Shown here in pieces: positions 39,683 to 52,392 of a DNA stretch of 64,000 nt (the first letter of the stretch is position 1; each line of letters opens with the position of its first letter). This DNA comes from Achromobacter xylosoxidans (lineage in GTDB: Bacteria; Pseudomonadota; Gammaproteobacteria; Burkholderiales; Burkholderiaceae_B), in assembly GCF_001457475.1 (NCBI RefSeq), contig NZ_LN831029.1, forward strand, positions 5,270,001-5,334,000. The letters run 5' to 3'. The notes under the pieces were generated by a model. It was not told the origin of the DNA. It made no database searches and saw only the letters and a program-made list of their open reading frames with translations. A program made the translations under genes and the position numbers.

Positions 39683-39710
39683 GCCGGACGGGGGGCTCGC
39701 CCCGTCCGGC
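39683..39710 (+). repeat. Intra-operon hairpin between binding protein and permease genes
   Basis: GCCGGACGGGG-GGCTCG-CCCCGTCCGGC is a perfect 11-bp stem without a T-run. Such hairpins between a binding-protein gene and its permease gene often protect the upstream mRNA or terminate part of the transcripts, giving an excess of binding protein. Confidence 0.6.
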
Positions 39711-39758
39711 CGCCGCCCCGCCGCGGGCGGCCTGTCTTGAACCTTTACGGGAATCTCG

Positions 39759-41468
39759 ATGAATCTTCCGGGCCATTCACGCCTGCCCGCCGGCCCCGTG
39801 CTGGCCGCGCTCCTGGTGCTGGGTTTCCTGGCGCTGTTCCTGGCCGTGCCGGTGGGCACGGTGTTCTACAGCGCCTTCGTCAATGCCGATGGCGGCTTCA
39901 CCATCGGCCACTTCGGCGCGTTCTTCAACCAGCCGCTGATGCTGGAGGCGTTCTTCAACAGCCTCTACGTGGCGGGCTGGTCGGCGCTGCTGGCCTCGCT
40001 GATCGCGGTGCCGCTGGCGTACTTCACGGTGCGCTTCGATTTCCGCGGCGCGCTCATCATCCAGACGCTGGGCGTGCTGCCGCTGATCATGCCGCCCTTC
40101 GTCGGCGCGGTGGCGATGCAGCTGATTTTCGGGCGTTCCGGCAGCGTCAACCTGCTGCTGAACGACTGGTTCGGCTTCACCATCCCGTTCATGGAAGGCC
40201 TGAACGGCGTCATCTTCGTCGAGGCGCTGCACTACTTCCCGTTCATCCTGATGAACCTGGTGGTGGCGCTGCGCAACATCGACGGCGCCATGGAGGAAGC
40301 GGCCTTCAACCTGGGCGCGCGCGGCTTCCGGCTGTTCCGCCGCGTGATCTTCCCGCTGGCGCTGCCGGGCTACGTGGCCGGCGCCTCGCTGGTGTTCGTG
40401 AAGGTGTTCGACGACCTGGGCACGCCGCTGGTGCTGGGCACCACCAACATGCTGGCGCCGCAGGCCTATCTGCGCATCACGCAGGTGGGGCTGGAAGATC
40501 CTCTGGGCTACGTCATCAGCGTCATCATGATCGCCTTCTCGATCCTGGCGCTGTGGCTGTCGGCGCGCGTGCTCAAGGGCCGCGACTATTCCACCTTGCA
40601 AAAGGGCGGCAACTCGATCCAGAAGCGCAAGCTGCGGCCGGCCGAAAGCGTGCTGGCCTATGGCTGGATCATCCTGGTGCTGCTGCTGGTGCTGTCGCCG
40701 CACATGGGGGTGCTGCTGCTGTCACTGGCCAGCGTCTGGAGCTTCGCGCCGCTGCCGGACGGCTACACGTTGGCGCACTACGGCGCGGTGTTCAACGAGT
40801 CGCAGGGCATGATCGCCAACACCCTGCTCTACTGCGGCCTGGCCGCGGGGGTGGACGTGATCCTGGGCACCGCCATCGCCTACCTGATGCTGCGCACCCG
40901 GCTGCCGGCGCGCCAATGGCTGGACTTCCTGGCCTCGGCGGCGCTGGCGATCCCGGGCATCGTGCTGGCGATCGGACTGCTGCGCACATTCCGCGGCGTG
41001 GAGATCCCGGGCACCGGCACGCTGCTGACCTCGTCGTGGATCATCATCATGATCGCGTACTCGGTACGGCGCCTGCCCTACGCCTTGCGTTCGTGCGTGG
41101 CCGCGCTGCAGCAGATCAACGTGTCGCTGGAGGAAGCGGCGCAATCATTGGGCGCCACGCGGCTGCGCACCATCCGGCGGGTGGTGGTACCGCTGATGGC
41201 GGGCGGCATGCTGGCCGGCTTCGTGACCAGCTTCGTGACGGCGGCGGTGGAGCTGTCGGCCACCATCATGCTGGTCACCAAGGACAGCCAGGCGCCGATG
41301 AGCTATGGCATCTATCTGTACATGCAAAGCGCGGCGGGCCGGGGCCCCGGCGCGGCGCTGGGCGTGCTGGCGGTGGCCGCGGTCGCGGTCGGCACGTATG
41401 TCTCGCACTTGCTGGTGGAACGCGCCCAGGCGCGCCAGCGCCCGGCGCGTCACGACGAGACGGCCTGA
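39759..41468 (+). CDS. ABC transporter permease, duplicated FbpB type
   Basis: A 569-aa permease containing two copies of the six-helix BPD_transp_1 domain in one chain, as in FbpB/ThiP-like importers. The first EAA loop is EEAAFNLGARGFRLFRRVIF (about residues 185-205) and the second is EEAAQSLGATRLRTIRRVVV (about 455-475). The linker between the halves is charged (KGGNSIQKRKLRPAESV). Because both halves are fused, one chain forms the whole channel, with two copies of the ATPase encoded 16 bp downstream. The hairpin upstream suggests lower expression than the binding protein. Confidence 0.92.
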   Translation: MNLPGHSRLPAGPVLAALLVLGFLALFLAVPVGTVFYSAFVNADGGFTIGHFGAFFNQPLMLEAFFNSLYVAGWSALLASLIAVPLAYFTVRFDFRGALIIQTLGVLPLIMPPFVGAVAMQLIFGRSGSVNLLLNDWFGFTIPFMEGLNGVIFVEALHYFPFILMNLVVALRNIDGAMEEAAFNLGARGFRLFRRVIFPLALPGYVAGASLVFVKVFDDLGTPLVLGTTNMLAPQAYLRITQVGLEDPLGYVISVIMIAFSILALWLSARVLKGRDYSTLQKGGNSIQKRKLRPAESVLAYGWIILVLLLVLSPHMGVLLLSLASVWSFAPLPDGYTLAHYGAVFNESQGMIANTLLYCGLAAGVDVILGTAIAYLMLRTRLPARQWLDFLASAALAIPGIVLAIGLLRTFRGVEIPGTGTLLTSSWIIIMIAYSVRRLPYALRSCVAALQQINVSLEEAAQSLGATRLRTIRRVVVPLMAGGMLAGFVTSFVTAAVELSATIMLVTKDSQAPMSYGIYLYMQSAAGRGPGAALGVLAVAAVAVGTYVSHLLVERAQARQRPARHDETA

Positions 41469-41484
41469 ACAAAGGGGAATCGAC

Positions 41485-42570
41485 ATGAAGAAAGTCAGCG
41501 TTGAATGCCGCAACATCCGGCTGTCGTATGGCAAAACCGAAGTGCTCAAGGACGTCAACATCCACATCGAGCCGGGCGAGTTCTTCGCCCTGCTGGGGCC
41601 GTCGGGCTCGGGCAAGTCCACCCTGCTGCGCCTGATCGCGGGCTTCAACCGGCAGGACGCCGGTCAGTTGCTGGTGGACGGCAAGGACATCAGCGCCATC
41701 CCGCCATGGGAGCGCAACATCGGCATGGTGTTCCAGAACTATGCGCTGTGGCCGCACATGACCGTGTGGGACAACGTGGCGTTCGGGCTGGTCGAGCGCA
41801 AGCTGCCGCGCGAGCAGATCCGCGCCAAGGTCGAGGCCGCGCTGGAGTTGGTGGGCCTGTCGCAATACGCGCGCCGCCGCCCCAACCAACTGTCCGGCGG
41901 ACAGCAGCAGCGCGTGGCGCTGGCGCGCACCATCGTGATCGAGCCGCAGGTGCTGCTGCTGGACGAGCCGCTGTCCAACCTGGACAAGAAGCTGCGGGTG
42001 CAGATGCGGCAGGACCTGCTGAGCCTGCAGCGGCGGCTGGGCATCACCACCATCTTCGTCACCCACGACCAGGAAGAGGCCATGACCACCGCCGACCGCA
42101 TGGCGGTGCTGGACCACGGCGTGGTCCAGCAGATCGGCGCGCCCAGCACGCTGTTCGACTACCCGGTGAACCGCTTCGTGGCCAACTTCGTCGGCACCAT
42201 GAACGTGCTGGAGGGCGAGGTGCGCGAGCGCACCAGCGGCAGCGTGGTGCTGGCGGTGGAAGGCGTGGGCGACCTGCACCTGCCGCTGGCGGCCGAAGCG
42301 CCGGCGGCGCAGCGCCTGGCGGCGAGCTTCCGGCCGCACACGGTGCAGATCGAAATGGCCGACGGGCTGGGCGACGCGCGCTATGTGTGGCTGCCGGGCG
42401 TGGTGGAAAGCAGCGAGTTCCTGGGCGAGTTCACCCGCTACCAGGTGCAGATCGGCGAACAGCGCCTGACGGCCGACCAGTCGCACCTGGCGGGGCTGTC
42501 GCCGTTCCCGGTGGGCGCGCCGGTGTCGATCGGGCTGGAGCCGACGCAAGTACGGCTGCTTGCCGCCTGA
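41485..42570 (+). CDS. ABC transporter ATP-binding protein (FbpC/PotA-like)
   Basis: A 361-aa ATPase with Walker A GPSGSGKST (38-46), Q-loop GMVFQNYALWPHMTVWDNV, signature [14 protein letters not shown], Walker B VLLLDEPLSNLDKKLR and switch histidine IFVTHDQEEAMTTADRMAV. A C-terminal TOBE-type regulatory region follows (residues about 240-361). The aromatic/histidine pattern in NYALWPHMT is shared with iron(III), spermidine and phosphonate importers. The start is the ATG at 41485 preceded by AAAGGGGAA; the longer open frame runs back into the permease gene. It is the last transporter gene before the LysR regulator, 24 bp downstream. Confidence 0.93.
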   Translation: MKKVSVECRNIRLSYGKTEVLKDVNIHIEPGEFFALLGPSGSGKSTLLRLIAGFNRQDAGQLLVDGKDISAIPPWERNIGMVFQNYALWPHMTVWDNVAFGLVERKLPREQIRAKVEAALELVGLSQYARRRPNQLSGGQQQRVALARTIVIEPQVLLLDEPLSNLDKKLRVQMRQDLLSLQRRLGITTIFVTHDQEEAMTTADRMAVLDHGVVQQIGAPSTLFDYPVNRFVANFVGTMNVLEGEVRERTSGSVVLAVEGVGDLHLPLAAEAPAAQRLAASFRPHTVQIEMADGLGDARYVWLPGVVESSEFLGEFTRYQVQIGEQRLTADQSHLAGLSPFPVGAPVSIGLEPTQVRLLAA

Positions 42571-42594
42571 GCCGGCTTCCCCTACAAAGGCGGC

Positions 42595-43503
42595 ATGGAA
42601 ATCTATCAGATCCGCGCCTTCGTCACCGTCGCCCGCCTGGGCAACCTGACGCGGGCCGCCGAAGCGCTGTCGCTGACCCAACCCGCCGTCACCGCGCAGA
42701 TCAAGGCGCTGGAACAGAGCCTGGGCGTGGCGTTGTTCGACCGCAGCGGCGGACGGCTGGCCCTGGCCAAGGCCGGCGAGATGCTGCTGCCCACGGCCGA
42801 ATCGCTGCTGGTGCTGGGCGCGCAATTCAAGTCCGAGGCGCAGCAACTGCAAGGCAGCCTGCAGGGCGTGGTGGAACTGGGCCTGCCCAGCGAGAAGCCC
42901 GACTTCCTGCGGCTGGGCGAGCTGGCGGCGGCCATCACGCAGCGGCTGCCGCTGATCGAACTGAAGACGCAGATCCAGCCCACCGCCGTGCTGGCCGAGC
43001 AGGTCAGCACCGGCCGGCTGCCGGCGGCGTTGACCATCGCCGCGCACCCGCCGCGCGGCGTGCTGTGGCTGCCGCTGCGCAGCGTGCGCTACCGCATCGC
43101 GCTGCCGACCGAACATGCCGCCGTGCTCAAGCGCGGCGGCTGGCGCGAGGTGGCGCAATTGCCGTGGCTGGACGGCCCCGCCGGCAGCCACACCCACCTG
43201 CTGTTGCGCGACATGTTCGAGCGCCACGGCCTCTCGCCGCGCATCGCCATGCAGAACGACGACCAGGCCAACCTGGAGGCGCTGGTGCGGGCCGGCGCCG
43301 GTTGCGCGCTGCTGCGCGAGGAAACCGCGCTGGCCGGCGCGGCCTCGGGCGATTTCATGGTGTGGGGCCAGGCGCGAGCCGATGCCACGCTGGGTTTCAT
43401 CCTGCCCTACGAACGCGCTAGCGAGCCCGCGCTGGTCGCGTTAAGCTCGGTGATTCAAGCCATCTGGAAGCCGCGCGCGCCAGTCGCGCCCGAGCCGCTC
43501 TGA
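42595..43503 (+). CDS. LysR-family regulator of the ABC importer operon
   Basis: A 302-aa LysR protein: N-terminal helix-turn-helix (MEIYQIRAFVTVARLGNLTR, LTQPAVTAQIKALEQSLGVA, LFDRSGGRLALAKAGEMLLP) and an effector-binding domain from about residue 90 (GVVELGLPSEKPDFLRLGEL; GAGCALLREETALAGA). It begins 24 bp after the ATPase on the same strand, so it is probably co-transcribed with the importer. That is unusual for LysR proteins, which are mostly divergent from their targets. It may control the operon or another locus using the imported compound as a signal. Confidence 0.9.
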   Translation: MEIYQIRAFVTVARLGNLTRAAEALSLTQPAVTAQIKALEQSLGVALFDRSGGRLALAKAGEMLLPTAESLLVLGAQFKSEAQQLQGSLQGVVELGLPSEKPDFLRLGELAAAITQRLPLIELKTQIQPTAVLAEQVSTGRLPAALTIAAHPPRGVLWLPLRSVRYRIALPTEHAAVLKRGGWREVAQLPWLDGPAGSHTHLLLRDMFERHGLSPRIAMQNDDQANLEALVRAGAGCALLREETALAGAASGDFMVWGQARADATLGFILPYERASEPALVALSSVIQAIWKPRAPVAPEPL

Positions 43504-43552
43504 GCCGGGTCGGTCCGCCACCTGCGCCCTTCCCCACCGTATCGACACCGCA

Positions 43553-44197
43553 ATGACTGAAATCTGGTTCATCCGCCACGGCGAAACCGACTGGAACCGC
43601 CAGCGCCGCCTGCAGGGCTGGCAAGACATCCCCTTGAACGAATTCGGCCGCAACCAGGCCGGTTTGCTGGCCTCGCGCCTGCGTGAAGACGCCCGCAGCA
43701 CGCCGATCCACGCCATCTACAGCAGCGACCTGCAACGCGCCCATGCCACCGCCACGCCGGTGTCGGAACAGCTGGACCTGCGCGTGCGGGTCGAGCCCGG
43801 CATCCGCGAACGCGGCTTCGGCGTGCTCGAAGGGCTGGACCTGGAACGCATCGACGCGCTGGCGCCGGAAGCCGCGGCCGCCTGGCGCAGCCGCGATCCG
43901 CTGCGCGCGCTGGACGGCGGCGAAACGCTGGGCCAGTTCCAGTCGCGCGTCATCTCCACGGTGGATGACGTGGCCAGCCGCCATGACGGCGAACGCATCC
44001 TGATGTTCACCCACGGCGGCGTGCTGGACATCATCTGGCGCCATGCCAGCGGCGTGCCGTTGAATGCGCCGCGCGACGCGGCATTGCTGAACGTCAGCAT
44101 CAACCGGGTCGGCGTGCGCGGCCGCCAGTGGCAAGTGCTGGATTGGGGCGACGTGGGCCACGTGGCCGCCGAGGTCGGCGACGACGTCGTGCCGTGA
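43553..44197 (+). CDS. Histidine phosphatase family protein (GpmB/CobC-like)
   Basis: A 214-aa branch-2-like phosphoglycerate-mutase-fold protein. The phosphohistidine is His9 in WFIRHGETDWNRQRRLQGWQ; the second arginine and the acid are in IYSSDLQRAHATATPVSEQL and GIRERGFGVLEGL; the second histidine is in ILMFTHGGVLDIIWRHASG. These are all the residues needed for phosphatase activity, but substrate cannot be told: phosphoglycerate, alpha-ribazole phosphate and broad sugar phosphates are all known in the family. It lies alone, convergent with the SDR gene. Confidence 0.88.
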   Translation: MTEIWFIRHGETDWNRQRRLQGWQDIPLNEFGRNQAGLLASRLREDARSTPIHAIYSSDLQRAHATATPVSEQLDLRVRVEPGIRERGFGVLEGLDLERIDALAPEAAAAWRSRDPLRALDGGETLGQFQSRVISTVDDVASRHDGERILMFTHGGVLDIIWRHASGVPLNAPRDAALLNVSINRVGVRGRQWQVLDWGDVGHVAAEVGDDVVP

Positions 44198-44202
44198 CGG
44201 CC

Positions 44203-44227
44203 GGCGCCAGGGTGTCGTCCTGGCGCC
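44203..44227. terminator. Bidirectional hairpin between phosphatase and SDR genes
   Basis: GGCGCCAGG-GTGTCGT-CCTGGCGCC, a perfect 9-bp stem in the 37-bp gap between convergent genes. Confidence 0.55.
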
Positions 44228-44234
44228 CTGCGGC

Positions 44235-45008
44235 TCAGCCGGCTTTGTCCGCCTTGCGCGGCTTGCGCGGCGCGTTGCGCGCCAGCCGGTCGTAGACCGC
44301 GTTGGGCAGCAGGCGCATCAGTTTCGCCACCACGCCCATCTGCCAGGGAATCACCGTGTACGTGGTGCCGCGCCCAATCGCCGCCTGGGCGCGCTGCGCG
44401 AACTTGTCGGCGTCCATCAGGAACGGCATCTTGTACGGATTGTGCGCCGTCATCGCGGTCTTGATGTAGCCCGGCGCGATGGTGACGACACGGATGCCGT
44501 CGCCCGCCAGTTCCAGCCGCAGGCTTTCGCAGTAGGTCACCACCGCCGACTTGGAGGCGCTGTAGGCGCCCGCGCCCGGTAGCCCGCGCACGCCGGCGAC
44601 GCTGGCGATGCCGACCAGCCGGCCGCCGCCCGTCGCGCGCATCGGCTCGACGAAGGGTTCGAAGGTCGCCACGGTCGCCAGCAGATTGGTATCGACGATG
44701 GCCTTGAAGACCTCATAGTCCTCGTGATGCCCGGTCAGGGTGCCGGCGCTGATGCCGGCGCTGGCGATAACCACGTCCACCCGCCCCTGGCAGAAGGCGA
44801 TGAAATCCTGCGCAGCGGCATGCAGCGCCTGGCGGTCGCGCACGTCCACGGCGTAGCAGCGATGCTGGCCGGGCAGGCTGTCGGCCAGTTCCCGCAGCGC
44901 GTCTTCGCGCCGGCCCAGCAGGCCGAGCGTGGCGCCGCTGGCGGCGTAGCGTCGTGCCAGGGCGCGGCCCAGGCCGCTGCTGGCGCCGGTGATGAAAACC
45001 CTGTCCAT
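44235..45008 (-). CDS. Short-chain dehydrogenase/reductase
   Basis: A 257-aa classical SDR. The NAD(P)-binding motif FITGASSGLGRALARRYAAS is followed by an Arg-rich loop (GLLGRRED) suggesting NADP. The family motif normally NAG is ASAGIS here, and the catalytic site is VGIASVAGVRGLPGAGAYSA followed by SKSAV, with Ser, Tyr and Lys in place. The C-terminal region (MGVVAKLMRLLPNAVYDRLA, then a Lys/Arg-rich tail) resembles the DltE/YciK-like membrane-associated SDRs. Substrate unknown. It is downstream of lpxO on the same strand but separated by a terminator. Confidence 0.88.
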   Translation of the reverse strand: MDRVFITGASSGLGRALARRYAASGATLGLLGRREDALRELADSLPGQHRCYAVDVRDRQALHAAAQDFIAFCQGRVDVVIASAGISAGTLTGHHEDYEVFKAIVDTNLLATVATFEPFVEPMRATGGGRLVGIASVAGVRGLPGAGAYSASKSAVVTYCESLRLELAGDGIRVVTIAPGYIKTAMTAHNPYKMPFLMDADKFAQRAQAAIGRGTTYTVIPWQMGVVAKLMRLLPNAVYDRLARNAPRKPRKADKAG

Positions 45009-45030
45009 GAAGGTGGCCCCGGTCGGATGT

Positions 45031-45064
45031 AAAAAAGCGGAGCCTCCCGGATGAGAGGCTCCGC
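45031..45064 (-). terminator. Rho-independent terminator of lpxO
   Basis: On the minus strand GCGGAGCCTC-TCATCCGG-GAGGCTCCGC is followed by TTTTTT. A perfect 10-bp stem located 31 bp past the lpxO stop. Confidence 0.85.
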
Positions 45065-45095
45065 CCGCTATGCTACAGGAACGCTGGCGCCGGGT

Positions 45096-45992
45096 TTACA
45101 GGAAGATGAGCGCGAAGATCGCCGCCACCAGCGCCCACTTGGACAGGTAGTACAGCGGCTTGCTCTTTTTCTTGAGCGCCTTGCCGAAGCGGCGCACGGC
45201 GTAGACCGCGCCGAAGATGCGGTTGATGCCGCCGGTGGCGTCGCCTTCCTGGTTGGGCGCGGCGGCCGCGCGCAGCAGGAAACCGCCGACCACGCGATTG
45301 AACGCCTGGGCCCAGCGATAGCGCATGGGCCGCTCGACGTCCGCGAACAGGATGATCCGGTTCTGGTCGGTCTTGTTTTCGGCGTAATGGATGAAGGTCT
45401 CGTCGAACACGACCGCCTCGCCGTCGCGCCAGTAGTATTCCTGGCCATCGACGTTGATGTAGCAGTCGGGGCTGTTCGGCGTGATCAGGCCCATGTGGAA
45501 GCGCAGCGAACCGGCGTAGGGGTCACGATGCCGCGGCAGCCGGCTGCCCGGCGGCAGCGAGGCGAACATGGCGGCCTTGATGGTCGGGATGCCCGCCAGC
45601 AGCTTGGTGGTCACCGGGCAAAGCGCCTCGGCCGACGGATGGTCGGCGTCGTACCACTTCAGGTAGAAGCGCTTCCAGCCCGTCTTGAAGAACGAGTTGA
45701 AGCCCGCGTCGTTGTACTTGTCCGAGGCCTTGATGTGGCCGTCGCCATAAAGGTTGACGGCCTCGGCCCGGATTTCGTCGCAGCGGTCCAGCAAGACCTT
45801 CAGTTCCGGGAACTGGTCCAGGTCGAGATAGGGCTTGTTGGGCACGCTGGAGAATGCGTACATGAAGCAGTTCAGCGGGGCGGTGAAGGTGGAATGATCC
45901 AACGCCTGCCGCGAGAACCGGTGTCGTACGCGGCCACGGTAGTGAACTACCGTGGCGCACACGATGAATAACGCCAGAATGAACCACTTCAT
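45096..45992 (-). CDS. lpxO: Lipid A 2-hydroxylase LpxO-like aspartyl/asparaginyl beta-hydroxylase
   Basis: A 298-aa Fe(II)/2-oxoglutarate oxygenase anchored to the inner membrane by an N-terminal helix (WFILALFIVCATVVHY) and a C-terminal helix (YLSKWALVAAIFALIFL). The iron ligands are in RLPRHRDPYAGSLRFHMGL and the second histidine in VFDETFIHYAENKT, followed by the 2-oxoglutarate arginine in DQNRIILFADVERPM. LpxO adds a 2-hydroxyl to a lipid A acyl chain; close homologues act on other lipids (OlsC/OlsD on ornithine lipids), and since olsB is in this window, that alternative deserves mention. It stands 48 bp from carB on the same strand. Confidence 0.88.
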   Translation of the reverse strand: MKWFILALFIVCATVVHYRGRVRHRFSRQALDHSTFTAPLNCFMYAFSSVPNKPYLDLDQFPELKVLLDRCDEIRAEAVNLYGDGHIKASDKYNDAGFNSFFKTGWKRFYLKWYDADHPSAEALCPVTTKLLAGIPTIKAAMFASLPPGSRLPRHRDPYAGSLRFHMGLITPNSPDCYINVDGQEYYWRDGEAVVFDETFIHYAENKTDQNRIILFADVERPMRYRWAQAFNRVVGGFLLRAAAAPNQEGDATGGINRIFGAVYAVRRFGKALKKKSKPLYYLSKWALVAAIFALIFL

Positions 45993-46040
45993 TCTTTTGT
46001 CCTCAATTCACTTGAGACGCGCCCCCTGCGCGCCCAAGCG

Positions 46041-49283
<3,243 letters not shown>

Positions 49284-49293
49284 GATGCAATCT

Positions 49294-50448
<1,155 letters not shown>

Positions 50449-50487
50449 AGTAAACCCCGGTTTTAGAATCGATAATCAAACCTTGGA

Positions 50488-50493
50488 ATTATA
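50488..50493 (-). promoter_or_regulatory. -10 element upstream of carA
   Basis: The minus strand has a perfect TATAAT 39 bp before the carA start. No clear -35 is visible at 16-18 bases, so the promoter may depend on an activator or be weak. Confidence 0.4.
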
Positions 50494-50671
50494 CCTTGAG
50501 CGGGCGTTTTTCCCGGGGAACCGCGCCAAATAAGGCTGAGATCGGAGATTTCGGCCGCCGCGGCGGGCCGGCCGTGCCCCTCCTTTGCCATACCAACGGT
50601 GACAGCGCCGTCGGCGGCTCGGTGATACGCTAAAGCACCTTCAACCCCTGATGCTGCGAGCCGTATTGTCC

Positions 50672-51625
50672 ATGTCCAGCCAACTTGACGCCCTGCGCAA
50701 TCACACCACCGTTGTCGCCGACACCGGCGATTTCGAGGCAATGAAGGCGCTGCGTCCCACCGACGCCACCACAAATCCGTCCCTAATTTTGAAGGCCGTC
50801 CAGCAGGACGCCTACCGCCCGCTACTCGAAAAGACCGCCCGCGACCACCGCGGCGCGCCCACCGCCGAGCTGATGGACCGGCTGCTGGTCGCCTTTGGCC
50901 GCGCCATCCTGGATATCGTGCCCGGCCGCGTCTCCACCGAAGTGGACGCGCGCCTGTCGTTCGACACCCGCGCCACCATCGAGCGCGCCCGCGCCCTGAT
51001 CGCGCTGTACGAAGCCGCCGGCGTGCCGCGCGAACGGGTGCTGATCAAGATCGCGTCCACCTGGGAAGGCATCCAGGCGGCCCGCGCGCTGCAAGCCGAG
51101 GGCGTGCGCTGCAACCTGACGCTGCTGTTCTCGCTGCCGCAGGCGGTGGCCTGCGCCGACGCCCAGGTGCAATTGATCTCGCCCTTCGTCGGCCGCATCT
51201 ACGACTGGCACAAGAAGGCCGCCGGCGCCGCCTGGGTCGAAGCCGACCACGCCGGCGCGCGCGACCCCGGCGTGCAGTCGGTGACCCGCATCTATCACTA
51301 TTACAAGCGTTTCGGCATCGCCACCGAGATCATGGGCGCGAGCTTTCGCAACGTCGGCCAGATCCTGGCGCTGTCGGGCTGCGACCTGCTGACCATCAGC
51401 CCCGAGTTGCTGACCCAGTTGTCGCAGACCGAAGGCGACGCGCCGGCGCAGTTGCGCGCCGATGCGGCGGGCGGCGATATCGCCCGCATCGCGTCGGGCG
51501 AAGTGGCCTTCCGCACCCAGCTCAACGACGACGCCATGGCCAGCGACAAGCTGGCCGAAGGCATCCGCGCCTTCGTGGCCGATGCCATCAAGCTGGACGC
51601 GCTGATCGAAGCGCAGCGCGCCTGA
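50672..51625 (+). CDS. tal: Transaldolase (TalB-type)
   Basis: Transfers a dihydroxyacetone unit between sugar phosphates in the non-oxidative pentose phosphate pathway. The 317-aa TIM barrel has the TalB length. The Schiff-base lysine is Lys126 in [16 protein letters not shown], with Asp17 (VVADTGDF) and Glu90 as acid/base partners. [46 protein letters not shown] and [13 protein letters not shown] are family signatures. The ATG at 50672 starts the standard [12 protein letters not shown]; the ATG seven codons upstream is less likely. It is divergent from carA. Confidence 0.96.
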   Translation: MSSQLDALRNHTTVVADTGDFEAMKALRPTDATTNPSLILKAVQQDAYRPLLEKTARDHRGAPTAELMDRLLVAFGRAILDIVPGRVSTEVDARLSFDTRATIERARALIALYEAAGVPRERVLIKIASTWEGIQAARALQAEGVRCNLTLLFSLPQAVACADAQVQLISPFVGRIYDWHKKAAGAAWVEADHAGARDPGVQSVTRIYHYYKRFGIATEIMGASFRNVGQILALSGCDLLTISPELLTQLSQTEGDAPAQLRADAAGGDIARIASGEVAFRTQLNDDAMASDKLAEGIRAFVADAIKLDALIEAQRA

Positions 51626-51638
51626 GACCGCCGGCGCT

Positions 51639-51661
51639 GGCCCGGCGGCCACCGCCGGGCC
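51639..51661. terminator. Hairpin between transaldolase and CMD-like genes
   Basis: GGCCCGGCGG-CCA-CCGCCGGGCC, a perfect 10-bp stem with a 3-base loop between convergent genes; no T-run. Confidence 0.5.
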
Positions 51662-51666
51662 GCGCG

Positions 51667-52194
51667 TCAGCGGTGATCGTGCGAATGCACCTGCAGCGCT
51701 TCCAGGAAGCGCGACACCATGTTGTAGGCCGCCACGGTGGCGGTCAATTCCACGATCAGTTTTTCCGATCCCATGGCGGCGCGGGCCGCCTGGAACACCG
51801 GCTCGGGCACCTGCACGTGGCGCGTCATGGCATCGGTGTAGGCCAGCACCGCGCGCTCGCGCTCGCTGAACAGAGTCGACGCCTCCCAGTCGGGCAAGGC
51901 GTCCAGCTGGGCTTGTGACACGCCCTCTTTCAGCGCGATCGGCGCGTGCTGGTCGGCCTCGTAGGGCGCGCCGTTGATCGCCGCCACCCGCATGATCACG
52001 AGTTCGCGAATATCGCCGGGCAGGGTGGACAACTGGCGGATGGAAGTCAGGTAGTTGAGCCAGCCGCCGGCCACGGCGGGGCTGTGCAGCAGCATCTGGT
52101 ACAGGTGCAGCACGCTGCCGCGCTCGGCGACGATACGGTCGACCAGGGGTCGTGCTTCAGGATGGGACAGATCGGCGTAGGGAAGACGCGCCAT
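51667..52194 (-). CDS. Carboxymuconolactone decarboxylase-fold protein
   Basis: A 175-aa all-helical protein. The core RELVIMRVAAINGAPYEADQH, followed by PIALKEGV, matches the CMD/AhpD-like fold with its conserved Glu and His. The CxxC redox pair of AhpD is absent, so peroxidase activity is unlikely and a lactone decarboxylase or unknown role is more probable. The C-terminus ends with several histidines (VHSHDHR), possibly metal-binding. The ATG at 52192-52194 is preceded by GGAG; the longer open frame overlaps the phytochrome gene on the other strand and is not coding. It is divergent from bphP, 198 bp away. Confidence 0.82.
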   Translation of the reverse strand: MARLPYADLSHPEARPLVDRIVAERGSVLHLYQMLLHSPAVAGGWLNYLTSIRQLSTLPGDIRELVIMRVAAINGAPYEADQHAPIALKEGVSQAQLDALPDWEASTLFSERERAVLAYTDAMTRHVQVPEPVFQAARAAMGSEKLIVELTATVAAYNMVSRFLEALQVHSHDHR

Positions 52195-52392
52195 GGAAAC
52201 TCCGTAGGGATCGGGCTGGCTCGCGCCGACTGACCCGGGGGACGGTGGTTCCCCAAAGACAGGGGACACCCGAAAGACCGAGCGACGCGGACCAGGCGGT
52301 GCGCGCCAAAAAGACGCACGCTGCATATGCACACATTCGCAAGAACTTTGACATAATGACAACACATCGCGCACCTCCAGGACAAGCCTAGA

